62,233 nt of DNA from Clostridia bacterium (GCA_017396845.1 JAFQKQ010000073.1:1-62233), one strand, 5' to 3'; positions 34,828 to 44,407 are shown, counted from the first letter of the stretch. Made by a program: numbers and translations. Notes: a model not told the origin generated them from the sequence alone.

Positions 34828-35117
34828 AAAAACGCCCTCTTGCCTTCATAAGACAAGAGGGCGGAACATACCTTCCGCGGTACCACCTCATTTACCGACG
34901 CATGGAATCTGCGGTCGGTCTCGGCGCGCGCGCATCATGATGCGTACGCTACTGCTATAACGGGCATACACCGTCGCAGCCTACTGAATTCATTCGTTCG
35001 GTGCGCCGCTCGCGGACTGTATTCAAGCCTGCCCGCCTGCTGTCTCACACCATCCGACAGCTCTCTGAAAGGCCCAGACACACTCTACTTGCTTCCGGTC
35101 ATTGCGTTTAAAGATTG
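34828..35117 (-). promoter_or_regulatory. T-box leader with apparent tyrosine (UAC) specifier
   Basis: The T-box core AATGAGGTGGTACCGCGG lies at 34875-34892 (minus strand). It is followed by a 10-bp terminator stem CGCCCTCTTG/CAAGAGGGCG and a T run (34828-34863). Stem I contains the typical AGAGAG and GGTGTGAG elements. On its 3' side the specifier loop reads TTGAA-UAC-AGU, with UAC at 35019-35021, the tyrosine codon. Uncharged tRNA-Tyr would stabilise the antiterminator and switch on the transporter, ligase and iorAB genes. The specifier is assigned by eye from the GAA-NNN-A context. Confidence 0.88.
34833..34863 (-). terminator. T-box intrinsic terminator
   Basis: CGCCCTCTTG pairs with CAAGAGGGCG, followed by TTTTT on the minus strand. 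It competes with the antiterminator formed by the T-box bulge at 34875-34892. Confidence 0.9.
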
Positions 35118-35122
35118 CATCA

Positions 35123-35151
35123 ATGATATCATTCTTCCGGGCCGATGTCAA
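35123..35151 (-). promoter_or_regulatory. Sigma-A promoter of the T-box operon
   Basis: Minus-strand -35 TTGACA (35146-35151), 17-nt spacer, -10 TATCAT (35123-35128); transcription start near 35116. Confidence 0.8.
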
Positions 35152-35227
35152 GTATTTTATCACCGCAAACGCATTTTTTTGCAGGATAGCTTTTTTATAC
35201 ATTCATTTCCCGCATCTCCGGTCATCA

Positions 35228-35941
35228 TCAGCGGTTTTTGTTGATGATTCGGCTCATGCCCTTGTGGCTCTTTAGATCAATCATGCGGACCCAAAGCGAC
35301 ACCTTGTTTTCCGCATTCAGATTCTCCCATATATCGGCTACGATGTCGAAGATCGATCCGTTTACGGAAACCTGTATCGGCTCGCCCGTATAGGCGGGCA
35401 GCGGATTGGCATCGCAGGCATAGGTATGCATGTAATAGCCGGTGCCGTTGGGGATATTGTCATAATCGAATATAAATCTGCCCGTGCCCGCGCCTACATG
35501 ATCCATCGACTTTACGATACTGATTTTGAGCTTGAAGCTCTCTCCGTCCATCGAAGCGAGCGCGGTGATTCTGGGCGTAAAGTTCGGCGCATCCGGCGTA
35601 TACCCGAATACGGCGACGGCTTCCTCCATGCTCTTTCCGGCAAGCATCGCTTCATACAAGTATTCCGTCTGCAGACCGTTTCCGATCAGAACCTTGTTTT
35701 CAAATGCAATCACCGGCGAATACACGAGCAGCGACTCGTTTCTCATGGCTTCTTTGATGTGCGGAACAATGCGGACGCCGCCGCCGTCTTCTACAATCAG
35801 GCGGTTTTTCGTAATCGGCGAACGGCCCATGATGAAGTATGCCAAAATAGCGCTCTGCCCGTCGGCGCTCTTTCCCGCAATCACGCCGCTGCCGGGGTAG
35901 CTTACGCGCCCCACCGCGCTTCCCAAGGTAATAGCTTTCAT
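35228..35941 (-). CDS. PurO-like IMP cyclohydrolase family protein
   Basis: 237 residues. The sequence YPGSGVIAGKSADGQSAILAYFIMGRS matches the start of the PurO-like fold (IMP cyclohydrolase, last step of IMP synthesis); RLIVEDGGGVR and LIGNGLQTEYLYEAM follow. The family uses an Ntn-hydrolase-like fold. There are no purine genes nearby, so it may replace the PurH cyclohydrolase domain or do something related. Start 35941 chosen for a GGAGGGG site; 13 further codons upstream lack one. Confidence 0.8.
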   Translation of the reverse strand: MKAITLGSAVGRVSYPGSGVIAGKSADGQSAILAYFIMGRSPITKNRLIVEDGGGVRIVPHIKEAMRNESLLVYSPVIAFENKVLIGNGLQTEYLYEAMLAGKSMEEAVAVFGYTPDAPNFTPRITALASMDGESFKLKISIVKSMDHVGAGTGRFIFDYDNIPNGTGYYMHTYACDANPLPAYTGEPIQVSVNGSIFDIVADIWENLNAENKVSLWVRMIDLKSHKGMSRIINKNR

Positions 35942-36047
35942 AATCCTACCCCTCCAATACAGTATTTGGCAACAATACATGTATTATATCACAAATGCGT
36001 TTGTTTTTCCATGCCGTTTCCAGAAATGATTGCGTTCATTTTCTGCA

Positions 36048-36857
36048 TTAATTGCGAATATCGCTTAGTGCATCCAGCTTTAAAAATGCAAGAAATTTTT
36101 GAATATGGTCGTCCCAGAACTCCCAGGTATGCGCGCCCGGATCCTCGTCATAGGTATAATCGAAGGGATTTCCCTCAAACACATTAAAGAAATCGCGGGT
36201 TTCGTGCGCACGGTCCAGAAGGAAATCATCGCTTCCGCAGGCGTGATAGATGCGCGGCGGCGTCTTTCCCTCTTTTATGATCCTTTCCGCGTTTCCGAAC
36301 ACGTCCTCCTCCGTGCCCTTTAAATCCCGGTCTCCGTAATACATGGCAAGCCGTTTTCTGAGCGCTTCGGAAATGTTCTCGTCATCCTGCCTGCGGTTAA
36401 ATGCGCCGGCGGACAGACATCCGATCGCACCGTAATTTTCGCTTCTTGCAAGGCCGATTTTCAAAGCGCCCGCGCCGCCCATGGAAAGACCGCAGATGAA
36501 GTTATCCTCCCTTTTGTCGCTGAACGGGAAAAAGGAATGCATAATGCGGGGCAGCTCGTCCGCAATATAGGTGAAATACTTATTGCCGTGCGCCATATCC
36601 GCATAACTGGAAATGTGCGCGTTCGGCATGACCACGGCCAATCCGAGCGGAGCAGCATATCTTTCAATACTGGTTCTCCGCTGCCAGATGGTGTGGTTAT
36701 CGCTCATGCCGTGCAGCAGCCATAAAACCGGCATCTTGCCCTCTTTTACATCCGTCTTCATGCCAATCAGGCTCGAAGATTTCTGAGGAAGGATCACATC
36801 GCACGCGACGCACATGCCAAGAGCGTTTGAGAAAAAGCCCGCGTGAATCAGCGCCAT
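36048..36857 (-). CDS. Alpha/beta-hydrolase esterase (esterase D/CE1-like), copy 2
   Basis: 269 residues, cytoplasmic. Nucleophile motif FICGLSMGGAG, catalytic Asp in ACGSDDFLLD and His in DPGAHTWEFW. The family includes feruloyl/acetyl-xylan esterases, tributyrin-type esterases and S-formylglutathione hydrolase, so it probably removes acyl groups from sugars or small esters. It starts 1 nt after the stop of a close paralogue, with an AAAGGAGGG site. Strong similarity through the length marks a tandem duplication. Confidence 0.87.
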   Translation of the reverse strand: MALIHAGFFSNALGMCVACDVILPQKSSSLIGMKTDVKEGKMPVLWLLHGMSDNHTIWQRRTSIERYAAPLGLAVVMPNAHISSYADMAHGNKYFTYIADELPRIMHSFFPFSDKREDNFICGLSMGGAGALKIGLARSENYGAIGCLSAGAFNRRQDDENISEALRKRLAMYYGDRDLKGTEEDVFGNAERIIKEGKTPPRIYHACGSDDFLLDRAHETRDFFNVFEGNPFDYTYDEDPGAHTWEFWDDHIQKFLAFLKLDALSDIRN

Positions 36858-36858
36858 A

Positions 36859-37653
36859 TCAGTTTCCCTCCTTTGAAATCGGAAGCCATTCAAGCACCGT
36901 CTGTATTTTTTCATCCCAGTATTTCCAGCTGTGAATACCGGGGGACTCCTCATAGGTAAGATCATAGGAAAGCGCATTCAGATGATCGCGCATTTTTACA
37001 TTCTGATGATAGAGGAAGTCCTGCTCGCCGCACCACATATAGAGCTTGGGAAGCGGCCTCCCGGACGCCTTCAAATCGCAGGCCGCTTGAAACAGATCGT
37101 TGAACGAGCCCTTCACCTCATCCTTCGGCCCGAATACGTCCGTCCAGTAGCCTTCGTTTCCAAGGCTCAGGTTGCATACGGTGTCCTCTACGTCCAGTCC
37201 GCCCGAAAGCGACGCGCCGTAGCCGAATGTTTCCGGATCTCTGAGCGCCAGCTTCATTGCGCCGTAGCCGCCCATTGAAAGCCCGCAGACAAACGTATCC
37301 TCGCGCTTATCACTCATATTCGGGAAAAACGAGCGGCAGATGGCCGGAAGCTCCTTCGCGATATATGTATACCACTTATGTCCCATATACATATCCGTAT
37401 ACCAGCCCAGCTGCGTCGACGGCATGACCACCGCAATCCCCTTATCGGAGACATAGCGTTCAATGCTCGTTCTTCTCTGCCAGATGGTATGATCGTCGCT
37501 CATGCCGTGAAGCAGATACATCGTTTTCCACTTCCCGCCGTCATTCTTTCCTTCCATACCGATCTGACCCGAGGTATTCTCCGGCAGTATTACATCCATC
37601 TCCACGCACATGCCGAGAACGTCCGAAAAAAAGTCCACATGTAAAAGCGCCAA
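36859..37653 (-). CDS. Alpha/beta-hydrolase esterase (esterase D/CE1-like), copy 1
   Basis: 264 residues. Same layout as its neighbour: MALLHVDFFSDVLGMCVEMDVILPE opening region, nucleophile motif FVCGLSMGGYG, Asp in CGEQDFLYH and His in SPGIHSWKYWD. TTG start with a GGGAGGG site. It begins 15 nt after the MATE transporter gene, so the two esterases end an operon that also carries a transporter and a YlbJ-like protein. Confidence 0.87.
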   Translation of the reverse strand: MALLHVDFFSDVLGMCVEMDVILPENTSGQIGMEGKNDGGKWKTMYLLHGMSDDHTIWQRRTSIERYVSDKGIAVVMPSTQLGWYTDMYMGHKWYTYIAKELPAICRSFFPNMSDKREDTFVCGLSMGGYGAMKLALRDPETFGYGASLSGGLDVEDTVCNLSLGNEGYWTDVFGPKDEVKGSFNDLFQAACDLKASGRPLPKLYMWCGEQDFLYHQNVKMRDHLNALSYDLTYEESPGIHSWKYWDEKIQTVLEWLPISKEGN

Positions 37654-37668
37654 TTTTCTTCCCTCCCA

Positions 37669-39042
37669 TTACGCCCTTTGCTTCTCGCGCGAAAGAACGG
37701 TGGATTTACTCTCCCAATCCGCGCGGTAATAGTAAATCAGCATCAGAATCGAACACAATATCCAGCCCATCGGATACGCAAGCGCAACCACGCGGAACGA
37801 ATCGAACAGGCGTGAACACACAAACAGATACAATTGTCTGAAGGCAACAAAAGATGCCAGCATAATGACGGTCGGCGGCGTTGAAACCCCCGCGCCCCTC
37901 AAAACGCCCGCATAGATCTGGTTCAGCGCACAGAGCGTGTAGAACGGGCTCATCATCCGAAGGAAAATGGAGCCGTAGCGCAGAACCTCCGGGTCGGAAT
38001 TGAATATGCCGATCAGATTCGGCGCAAACAGCATCATGGGAATCGCCATAACGACGCATATGACCGCGCACATCAAAAGCGCTACATTGCAGCCCTTTTT
38101 CGCCCTCTCCATGTTTCCCGCGCCCAGATTCTGCCCGACAAACGTAGTGGACGAAAGCGCAAGACTGCTGACAGGCAGAAGTGCAAACTGGTCAATCCTG
38201 CCGTATGCTGTCCAGCCTGCCATGCAGTCCGCCTTGAAAGCATTGATATAGCCCTGAACAAACACGTTGGAAATGCTGGTAATCGCGCTCTGAACGGCGG
38301 TCGGAAGACCGATTTTCAGAATTCCCGAAAGAATCTGCCGGTCGATCGCAAGCTTTTTCCACTTTATCGCATACGGCGTATGAGAACGGGTGAGCACGAT
38401 CAGAACGAGGCATGCGGAAACCGCCTGAGAAATTACCGTCGCATACGCTACGCCCTTTACCTCCATTTTGAAGCCCATTACAAACAGCAGATCCAAGCCT
38501 ACGTTTAAAAGCGCGGATACGCACAAAAAATATAAAGGCCTTTTTGAATCGCCCACCGCGCGCAGTATGCCCGCGCCGATATTGTATATCAGCATGCCGC
38601 AGATGCCGGTAAAGTAAATCCGCAGATAATCCACGGCATACGGATACACGTCGTCTCCCGGATGAATTTTCAGCATCTTAAGCAGCAGCGGGATGGCGAG
38701 GTTTCCGGCAATTGTACAGAACACACATGCAATCAGCGAAAGCGCAACCGTCGTCTGCACGGAATCCGAAAGCCTTTTATCGTTATGCGCCCCGCGGTAC
38801 TGCGATATGATTACGCTTGCGCCGGTAGCAAGACCCATAAAAAATCCGATCAGCGCGTTGATTGCGTTTCCCATCGAGCCGACCGCCGCCAGTTGCACCT
38901 TTCCGACATACCGCCCCACCACAATGGTATCCACTGTATTGTACAGCTGCTGGAAAAGATTTCCAACAAGCAGCGGCAGCGCAAACCTGGCAATCTGCTT
39001 CCAGATCGTTCCCTGACTTAAATCAATCGTATGCCTTTCCAT
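37669..39042 (-). CDS. MATE family efflux transporter
   Basis: 457 residues, 12 membrane segments, MatE repeats. The opening GTIWKQIARFALPLLVGNLFQQLYNTVD is typical of the NorM/DinF-like Firmicutes branch. It exports cationic compounds or metabolites against Na+ or H+; substrate not predictable. The start codon lies 20 bp inside the end of the YlbJ-like gene. Confidence 0.92.
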   Translation of the reverse strand: MERHTIDLSQGTIWKQIARFALPLLVGNLFQQLYNTVDTIVVGRYVGKVQLAAVGSMGNAINALIGFFMGLATGASVIISQYRGAHNDKRLSDSVQTTVALSLIACVFCTIAGNLAIPLLLKMLKIHPGDDVYPYAVDYLRIYFTGICGMLIYNIGAGILRAVGDSKRPLYFLCVSALLNVGLDLLFVMGFKMEVKGVAYATVISQAVSACLVLIVLTRSHTPYAIKWKKLAIDRQILSGILKIGLPTAVQSAITSISNVFVQGYINAFKADCMAGWTAYGRIDQFALLPVSSLALSSTTFVGQNLGAGNMERAKKGCNVALLMCAVICVVMAIPMMLFAPNLIGIFNSDPEVLRYGSIFLRMMSPFYTLCALNQIYAGVLRGAGVSTPPTVIMLASFVAFRQLYLFVCSRLFDSFRVVALAYPMGWILCSILMLIYYYRADWESKSTVLSREKQRA

Positions 39043-40036
39043 TTTTCGCCTTTCTTAGGTAATAAGCACCCTTTGCAATCGAAATCAGCATATATCCGCA
39101 TATCATGGCAGCCAATCCAAGCGCGAGACACGTGCCTAAATACAGCGTATCTTTTGAAACGGCTTCCTTCCAATTAATGGGAATGCGGCAAAACGCGCTG
39201 TACAGCCCCGCAGCCAATAATGCCGAAGCCGCCTTCAGGAGCACAAACATCAGCGCCGCGCGGGCTTTAAAGCGGTAATACGCGAGATTCTGCGTCATCG
39301 CGCATGCGCCCGTGAACCCGCACGCAAACGCACACAGCCATTCCCGCCCGTTTTCCGCAGCAAATGCACAGCCGGAGGAAATCTCCGAAAACAGGCGCGT
39401 CCATTCGGGAAGCCAACCGGTAAATACCCGAAACAGCACCATATAGCCGCATACATTCAATACCGCGCTTACGGAATTGAAAATACCGCTTCCTTCATGG
39501 ACGTTCTTCCCTTTCACCGTCACTCGTTCATAGTTTTCCGGAAACACGGGAAGCCTTGCTGTTATGAAAGCGGCTATGCACGCGCTCAGCCATAAACAAA
39601 TCAGCATGCACAAGCCCTTTTGCGCGCTTTCCAGCATCCCGTTTCCCACAGAGCATACCAAAAACACGGGCGACGCACCCGAAGCGAGCAGGGAAAGCGC
39701 AAGCACCTTTCGCACCGGAACACGCATATCCGTATCGGATAACGCCCGCTGCGCCGCCATCGCGCCCGCAGGCGTACCTGCCATGAAGCCAATGGCAACC
39801 GCGGCGGAAAAATCGGACGGAAGATTAAAAACCCTTTCCATCCCCCTGCCGAAAAGCCTTTTATAGGCTCTCAGCGCTTCCTCGCCCGTCAAAACCGGAA
39901 ACAGCGCCATAAACGGAAACAGCGCCGGCGCTACCTTTTCCGCCCAAAGCGCCATCGCTTCCCGCGCATGCGCCATCGCCTGCGCCGGAAAAATAAGCGT
40001 GTATCCGCACATAAAAAGCGCCCAAAGGAGTTTCAT
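39023..40036 (-). CDS. YlbJ-like (nucleoside-recognition fold) membrane protein
   Basis: 337 residues with about eight hydrophobic segments. The stretch FSAAVAIGFMAGTPAGA recalls the gating repeat of the YlbJ/SpmA/SpmB group (YlbJ is a sporulation membrane protein). The second half is divergent. Start 40036 is preferred because GGAGG lies 8 nt ahead; an ATG six bases upstream is too close to it. It sits in an operon with MATE and esterase genes rather than in the usual ylbJ setting, so a sporulation role is not assured. Confidence 0.6.
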   Translation of the reverse strand: MKLLWALFMCGYTLIFPAQAMAHAREAMALWAEKVAPALFPFMALFPVLTGEEALRAYKRLFGRGMERVFNLPSDFSAAVAIGFMAGTPAGAMAAQRALSDTDMRVPVRKVLALSLLASGASPVFLVCSVGNGMLESAQKGLCMLICLWLSACIAAFITARLPVFPENYERVTVKGKNVHEGSGIFNSVSAVLNVCGYMVLFRVFTGWLPEWTRLFSEISSGCAFAAENGREWLCAFACGFTGACAMTQNLAYYRFKARAALMFVLLKAASALLAAGLYSAFCRIPINWKEAVSKDTLYLGTCLALGLAAMICGYMLISIAKGAYYLRKAKNGKAYD

Positions 40037-40140
40037 ATCCATCGCCTCCGTTTCGGAAGCATATGCATATGACGGCCGTTCTTTTCCAAAAGCGCCGGCG
40101 GGCGACGCAGGAAAACCCGCTTCGTCCGCCGACATATTTA

Positions 40141-41505
40141 TTATTTCAGCATCATATCAAATTCATCCGCGCCGATCTGAATCGTAAGCTTCCATTCGCC
40201 CTCTTCCTCTGACAGGTACTCGGGCACCTCCGAAACGATCACAAGCCGCGTCCTTGACAGCATACCCAGCGTCTGCGAAAACGCTTTTCCGTTCTGAGCC
40301 TCGGCATAAATCGCCGCAGGGAACACCCAGGCGCCGTTATAGGTGAGCTTTGCTTCTGCTTCCCAGGAAAGCGCAATCGCCTGAAGCGCCGCGGATTCGA
40401 TTCTTCCGTCGGCAATCAGGAAGATATTTCCCTCGTCCGATACGCTGATTCTGCTCTGAGGCACCGTCGCGGCGACGCTTTTTGCCGTCCACCAGCGGTC
40501 AACGGAAAGCTTCGCATCCTTTGAAACAAAGTCGTATTCGGTTTCAGCCTCGCCCATTTCTTCATTGGTCACGGTTTCACCGTTTAAAAAGGCGATCAGT
40601 CTCACGTCGCCAAAGCCGGTGGGCAGAAGACCCGCTTCCATTTGCGCACATTTGACGGCTTCGATCATAAGCGCATTGACAGCCGTGGTAAGCGCCGCCT
40701 GATAATAGCCCTTATCCTTGAGCAGCGTCTGCATTTCCTTAATCGACGCACCTTTTGCGCCCTTTCCGATCACGGCAAAGTCCTCATCCGGCTCAATTGC
40801 GGCTTCCATGTTCATATGTACGCTTTCAAAGGCGATTTTCGCGCCGGATGCATACATAAACATCTCTTCCGCTTCCGTCCAGAATGCATAATCGCCGAAA
40901 TCAGGGCTTCCTTCGGGAAGCTTCAGCGCCGAAAGCGATTCGCCCAGCAATTCCGATTTGGGATTTGCGTATGTATCCCGCTTTTCCGCTTCAAAAACCA
41001 CCATATCGCTTCCGTACAGGGCGATTGCAGCCATGTCCGACGCGCCGAGCTTTTCGATAAAGCGCATGCCGTCGCTTCCGAGGAAAACCGTAAGCTCCTC
41101 TACAGTAAACCTTCCGGCCTTAGCCTTTTGTGCGGCGCAGGAAAAATCGTACCTTACGCCGTCAAGCGCGAAGCTGACATATCTCGTATCGTTTCCCTTG
41201 GCGGATGCATGCATAACCTTCAATACCGGATAGCAGATCCCACTTTCGGCGCTTCCTTCCAGCGCAGTATAAAATGCAGCCAGTCCGTTTCCGCCGATTG
41301 CTGCTGCGCGGTCGTAAAAGAATGCTTCAACCGCGTTTGCTTTGGCGCTCATTACGGTATAATCGCCCGTTTCCGAAATTTCAAAACCATAGTGCGCCGA
41401 AAGACCGTCAAAATCCGGCGAAGGATATGCGCGCAGCGCTTCTTCCGCCAATGCGCAATTCAGGCACATGATCAAAACAAATAAAACCGCTATAAACTTC
41501 TTCAC
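40141..41505 (-). CDS. Secreted protein with a peptidoglycan-binding-like domain
   Basis: 454 residues. Signal peptide at 1-20 (cleavage after CALA). About 240-310 resemble a PG_binding_1 helix bundle: GAKGASIKEMQTLLKDKGYY, then a partner helix pair. The N-terminal ~230 residues and C-terminal ~140 residues match nothing I recognise. It is probably exported and wall-associated. Convincing wall-hydrolase catalytic residues are not visible. Followed by the YlbJ-like gene after 104 nt. Confidence 0.55.
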   Translation of the reverse strand: MKKFIAVLFVLIMCLNCALAEEALRAYPSPDFDGLSAHYGFEISETGDYTVMSAKANAVEAFFYDRAAAIGGNGLAAFYTALEGSAESGICYPVLKVMHASAKGNDTRYVSFALDGVRYDFSCAAQKAKAGRFTVEELTVFLGSDGMRFIEKLGASDMAAIALYGSDMVVFEAEKRDTYANPKSELLGESLSALKLPEGSPDFGDYAFWTEAEEMFMYASGAKIAFESVHMNMEAAIEPDEDFAVIGKGAKGASIKEMQTLLKDKGYYQAALTTAVNALMIEAVKCAQMEAGLLPTGFGDVRLIAFLNGETVTNEEMGEAETEYDFVSKDAKLSVDRWWTAKSVAATVPQSRISVSDEGNIFLIADGRIESAALQAIALSWEAEAKLTYNGAWVFPAAIYAEAQNGKAFSQTLGMLSRTRLVIVSEVPEYLSEEEGEWKLTIQIGADEFDMMLK

Positions 41506-41571
41506 TCAGAACCCCCCATTTTCAGCCGGAATTATAAAAATTATACCACTTCCGCTGCTCGGCAACACTTA

Positions 41572-42945
41572 TCAGCAGTCGGATTTTACGCGCTTGGAAA
41601 TCAGGTGAATGCCGAAAACCGCAAAGCACATGAGGCATGCTGTCAAAACCACGATCAGCTGCTTGTTTCCAAAGGCGAGTCCCAGAATTTCAAAGTGAAT
41701 TTCTTCGGTGGAGAGTATGAAATACTTGCCCAGCGTTACGCCCAGAAGCGCCGCAAAGTTCGCGACGGTGGAGTAAAAGCCGATAAACACCGTCTGGTTC
41801 TTCTCCGGCATATTTACATACGGAATACCCGTAAAGGACAGGTTGATGCCGACGGCAAATATGAATCCCAGAAGCTGCGAGAAGGGATAAATCCACGAGG
41901 TCTGCTTCGTAACCAGCGCAAGCACCAGATAATGAACCAGATACACGGTCATGGATGTATAGAGCGTTCTGAACCATCCGAACTTCGTGAGCACCTTTCG
42001 CCATATGGGCGTAAGGAACAGCACGATCGGCACGTTGATCATACTGATCAGTGTCAGCATCGAATACGACATTCCTACATCTCTTAAAAGGTACACCGAG
42101 TAATACGAGCCGGGAATGTTCGCAGTGAAGTTCCACAGGAACGTTACGCAGACGGTCAGAAGATACGTCTTCTCCTTAAAGGGCTTCGTCACCAGATCCT
42201 TTACCTTAAAGCCCGCGTCCGAACCCTCGTAGGGGTATTCCCTGATATGGAAATACATCCAGATTTCAAATCCGCACAGCACCGCCGCCACAATTCTTAA
42301 GGTGAGCAGGCCGTAATACTGCATGTCGTGGGCGGTAAACGCGTCGACCACCCAGCCGCCCAGAAGATTGCAGATCGCAACCACGGCGCCGACCGTCATG
42401 GTAATCAATGAAAAATAGCTTCTTCGAACCTTATGCGGAAGGCTCTGCACATGCCAGATGCTCAAACCCGGCGCAATGAAAGCGTTTATGATGTTTACAA
42501 GCAGCACGCCGATTCCGGTAAAGTACAGCTTTGTCTGCCTTGCAACCGGGAACAACGGGATAAGGCCGATCATGAGAACGTTGATAAAATACAAAACCGC
42601 GCGCAGTATGGAAAGCAGCGTTCTGCGCTTGGGAAACCTTTCAAGAAGCAGGGGTGAGAGACACTGAAGCATGTTGGCAGCGGTCGATATCATGCTCATG
42701 GTACCGATAAAGCTGTCGTCTGCGTTGAGTACGATGAGAAGGCCCGTCCAGAACGTTCCGCCGATCAGGTTGGCGATGACATTCGAGGTGTAGTTGCACA
42801 TTATGAGGCGCTTTCTGTCTTCGCTGGCAGGGTCGCCCTTGAGGTACCAGCCTTCCAGCATGCCGTCCTTGATTATTCGTGCCGTGCGCTTTAGGCTGAA
42901 GCCCTTCAGTTCCTGAAGATTTACATTTAATCTCCCTAATTTCAT
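41572..42945 (-). CDS. MFS transporter
   Basis: 457 residues, about 12 membrane segments after an unusually long soluble N-terminus of ~45 residues. Loops such as ERFPKRRTLLS (between helices 2 and 3) fit an MFS fold. Substrate unknown. It starts 19 nt after the upstream MATE gene, so the two transporters are co-transcribed. Confidence 0.75.
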   Translation of the reverse strand: MKLGRLNVNLQELKGFSLKRTARIIKDGMLEGWYLKGDPASEDRKRLIMCNYTSNVIANLIGGTFWTGLLIVLNADDSFIGTMSMISTAANMLQCLSPLLLERFPKRRTLLSILRAVLYFINVLMIGLIPLFPVARQTKLYFTGIGVLLVNIINAFIAPGLSIWHVQSLPHKVRRSYFSLITMTVGAVVAICNLLGGWVVDAFTAHDMQYYGLLTLRIVAAVLCGFEIWMYFHIREYPYEGSDAGFKVKDLVTKPFKEKTYLLTVCVTFLWNFTANIPGSYYSVYLLRDVGMSYSMLTLISMINVPIVLFLTPIWRKVLTKFGWFRTLYTSMTVYLVHYLVLALVTKQTSWIYPFSQLLGFIFAVGINLSFTGIPYVNMPEKNQTVFIGFYSTVANFAALLGVTLGKYFILSTEEIHFEILGLAFGNKQLIVVLTACLMCFAVFGIHLISKRVKSDC

Positions 42946-42964
42946 CTCTGTCCTCCAAGTTTAA

Positions 42965-44407
42965 TCAGGATACGATATTGCGTATCCAAACGCCCTTCTT
43001 AAGCAGTATGTATCCAAGCGCCACCTTCAGAAGATCGAGCGCATGGCACATTGCGTAAATAGGTACCACGGAAATATCCGAAAGCGTGACAAGCGCCAGT
43101 ACGAAGGGAATCGGCACGAGCCAGGTATAGGCGCTGTCAAACAGGAACGTGATCACGGTCCTGCCGCCGGATCTCAAAATAAAGTAGGAGCAGTGCGCAA
43201 AACCGTTAATCGGCATGGCAATGGCGCATATTTTTATCATGCCGGAGGCAATCCTTCGGATATCCGCGTCCGCCTCCTTAAAGCAGTAGGGAAGCAGCGG
43301 CGAAAGGGCGAAGAGTATCGCGCCGATCGTTACGCAGATCAGCATCTGGAAAAAGATAATCTGCCTTACGTTTCTCTTTGCGCCGACCGTATCGTTCATA
43401 CCCAGCGACTGACCCACCAGAACCGAAGCAGCCGTGCCCATCGAAATAAAGAACACGTTGAAAAGGTTGGTGAGCGTGGAGGTAATGGTATTGGCGGCGA
43501 CCACGTCGGAGCCCAGGCGGGAATACAGCTGCGCCAGCATCGCCATGCCCATCGACCATGCGGCTTCGTTTGCAAGCAGCGGAAGACCTTTGAACGTGAT
43601 CTTCTTAGTCAGCGCCAACGGAATCGAAAACCCTCTGTACGCGCCGTCCAGGAATCGGTAGGACATGTTGGTCGGGTATTTTTTCACACGCTCATGCGAG
43701 AGGAGTACAATGATGAACAATTCCACATAGCGGCTGATGACGGTGGCAACCGCCGCGCCGCGCGCCTTCATCTCGGGGAAGCCGAAAAGACCGAAAATCA
43801 GCACGGCGTTCAGCACAAGATTCACAAGCACGCTTGCGACCGCAGCCAGCATCGGAAGCTTCGTCTCACCCGTAACCCTCAGTATGCCGGCGTACGCCTG
43901 AGAAATACCGAAGGGAATCAGACCCGCCATCATGATCAGTATGTACTCCCTGCCGACAGACAGCATTTCTGCGGCGTCCGACGCGTTATCCGTCGTAATG
44001 TACATGCCGATCAGAGAGTCGTGAAAGATTGCTACGATCAACCCGGCCAGCACGCTTACGCCGAGCGCAACCAGAAGGCTGTATCTAAAGGAATGCTTTA
44101 CGCCCTCCTGATCGCCCGCGCCGAAGAACTGCGCGCCGAATATGGATGAAGCCGAAACGCCGCCGAACACACACAGGTTAAACACAAACACCAGCTGGTT
44201 TGCAATTGATACGCCGTTCATCTGATTGATGCTGACGGCGCCCACCATGATGTTGTCAAGAAGGCTTACAAAGTTCGTGATGCTGTTCTGTATGATGATG
44301 GGAACGATCAGCCCCAGCACCGTCATATAGAAGGCTTTATCGCCGATGTACTTTTTCCCGAACCGCGTTTCTCTGATGCGCCCAAGCGCCTGCATTGTTT
44401 TTGACAT
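42965..44407 (-). CDS. MATE family efflux transporter
   Basis: 480 residues, 12 membrane segments; a second MATE protein not closely similar to the one at 37669. The opening segment FYMTVLGLIVPIIIQNSITNFVSLLDN is a typical MatE helix 1. Start 44407 follows GAGGG at good spacing; an ATG four codons upstream lacks a site. It diverges from the alpha-amylase gene. Confidence 0.9.
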   Translation of the reverse strand: MSKTMQALGRIRETRFGKKYIGDKAFYMTVLGLIVPIIIQNSITNFVSLLDNIMVGAVSINQMNGVSIANQLVFVFNLCVFGGVSASSIFGAQFFGAGDQEGVKHSFRYSLLVALGVSVLAGLIVAIFHDSLIGMYITTDNASDAAEMLSVGREYILIMMAGLIPFGISQAYAGILRVTGETKLPMLAAVASVLVNLVLNAVLIFGLFGFPEMKARGAAVATVISRYVELFIIVLLSHERVKKYPTNMSYRFLDGAYRGFSIPLALTKKITFKGLPLLANEAAWSMGMAMLAQLYSRLGSDVVAANTITSTLTNLFNVFFISMGTAASVLVGQSLGMNDTVGAKRNVRQIIFFQMLICVTIGAILFALSPLLPYCFKEADADIRRIASGMIKICAIAMPINGFAHCSYFILRSGGRTVITFLFDSAYTWLVPIPFVLALVTLSDISVVPIYAMCHALDLLKVALGYILLKKGVWIRNIVS

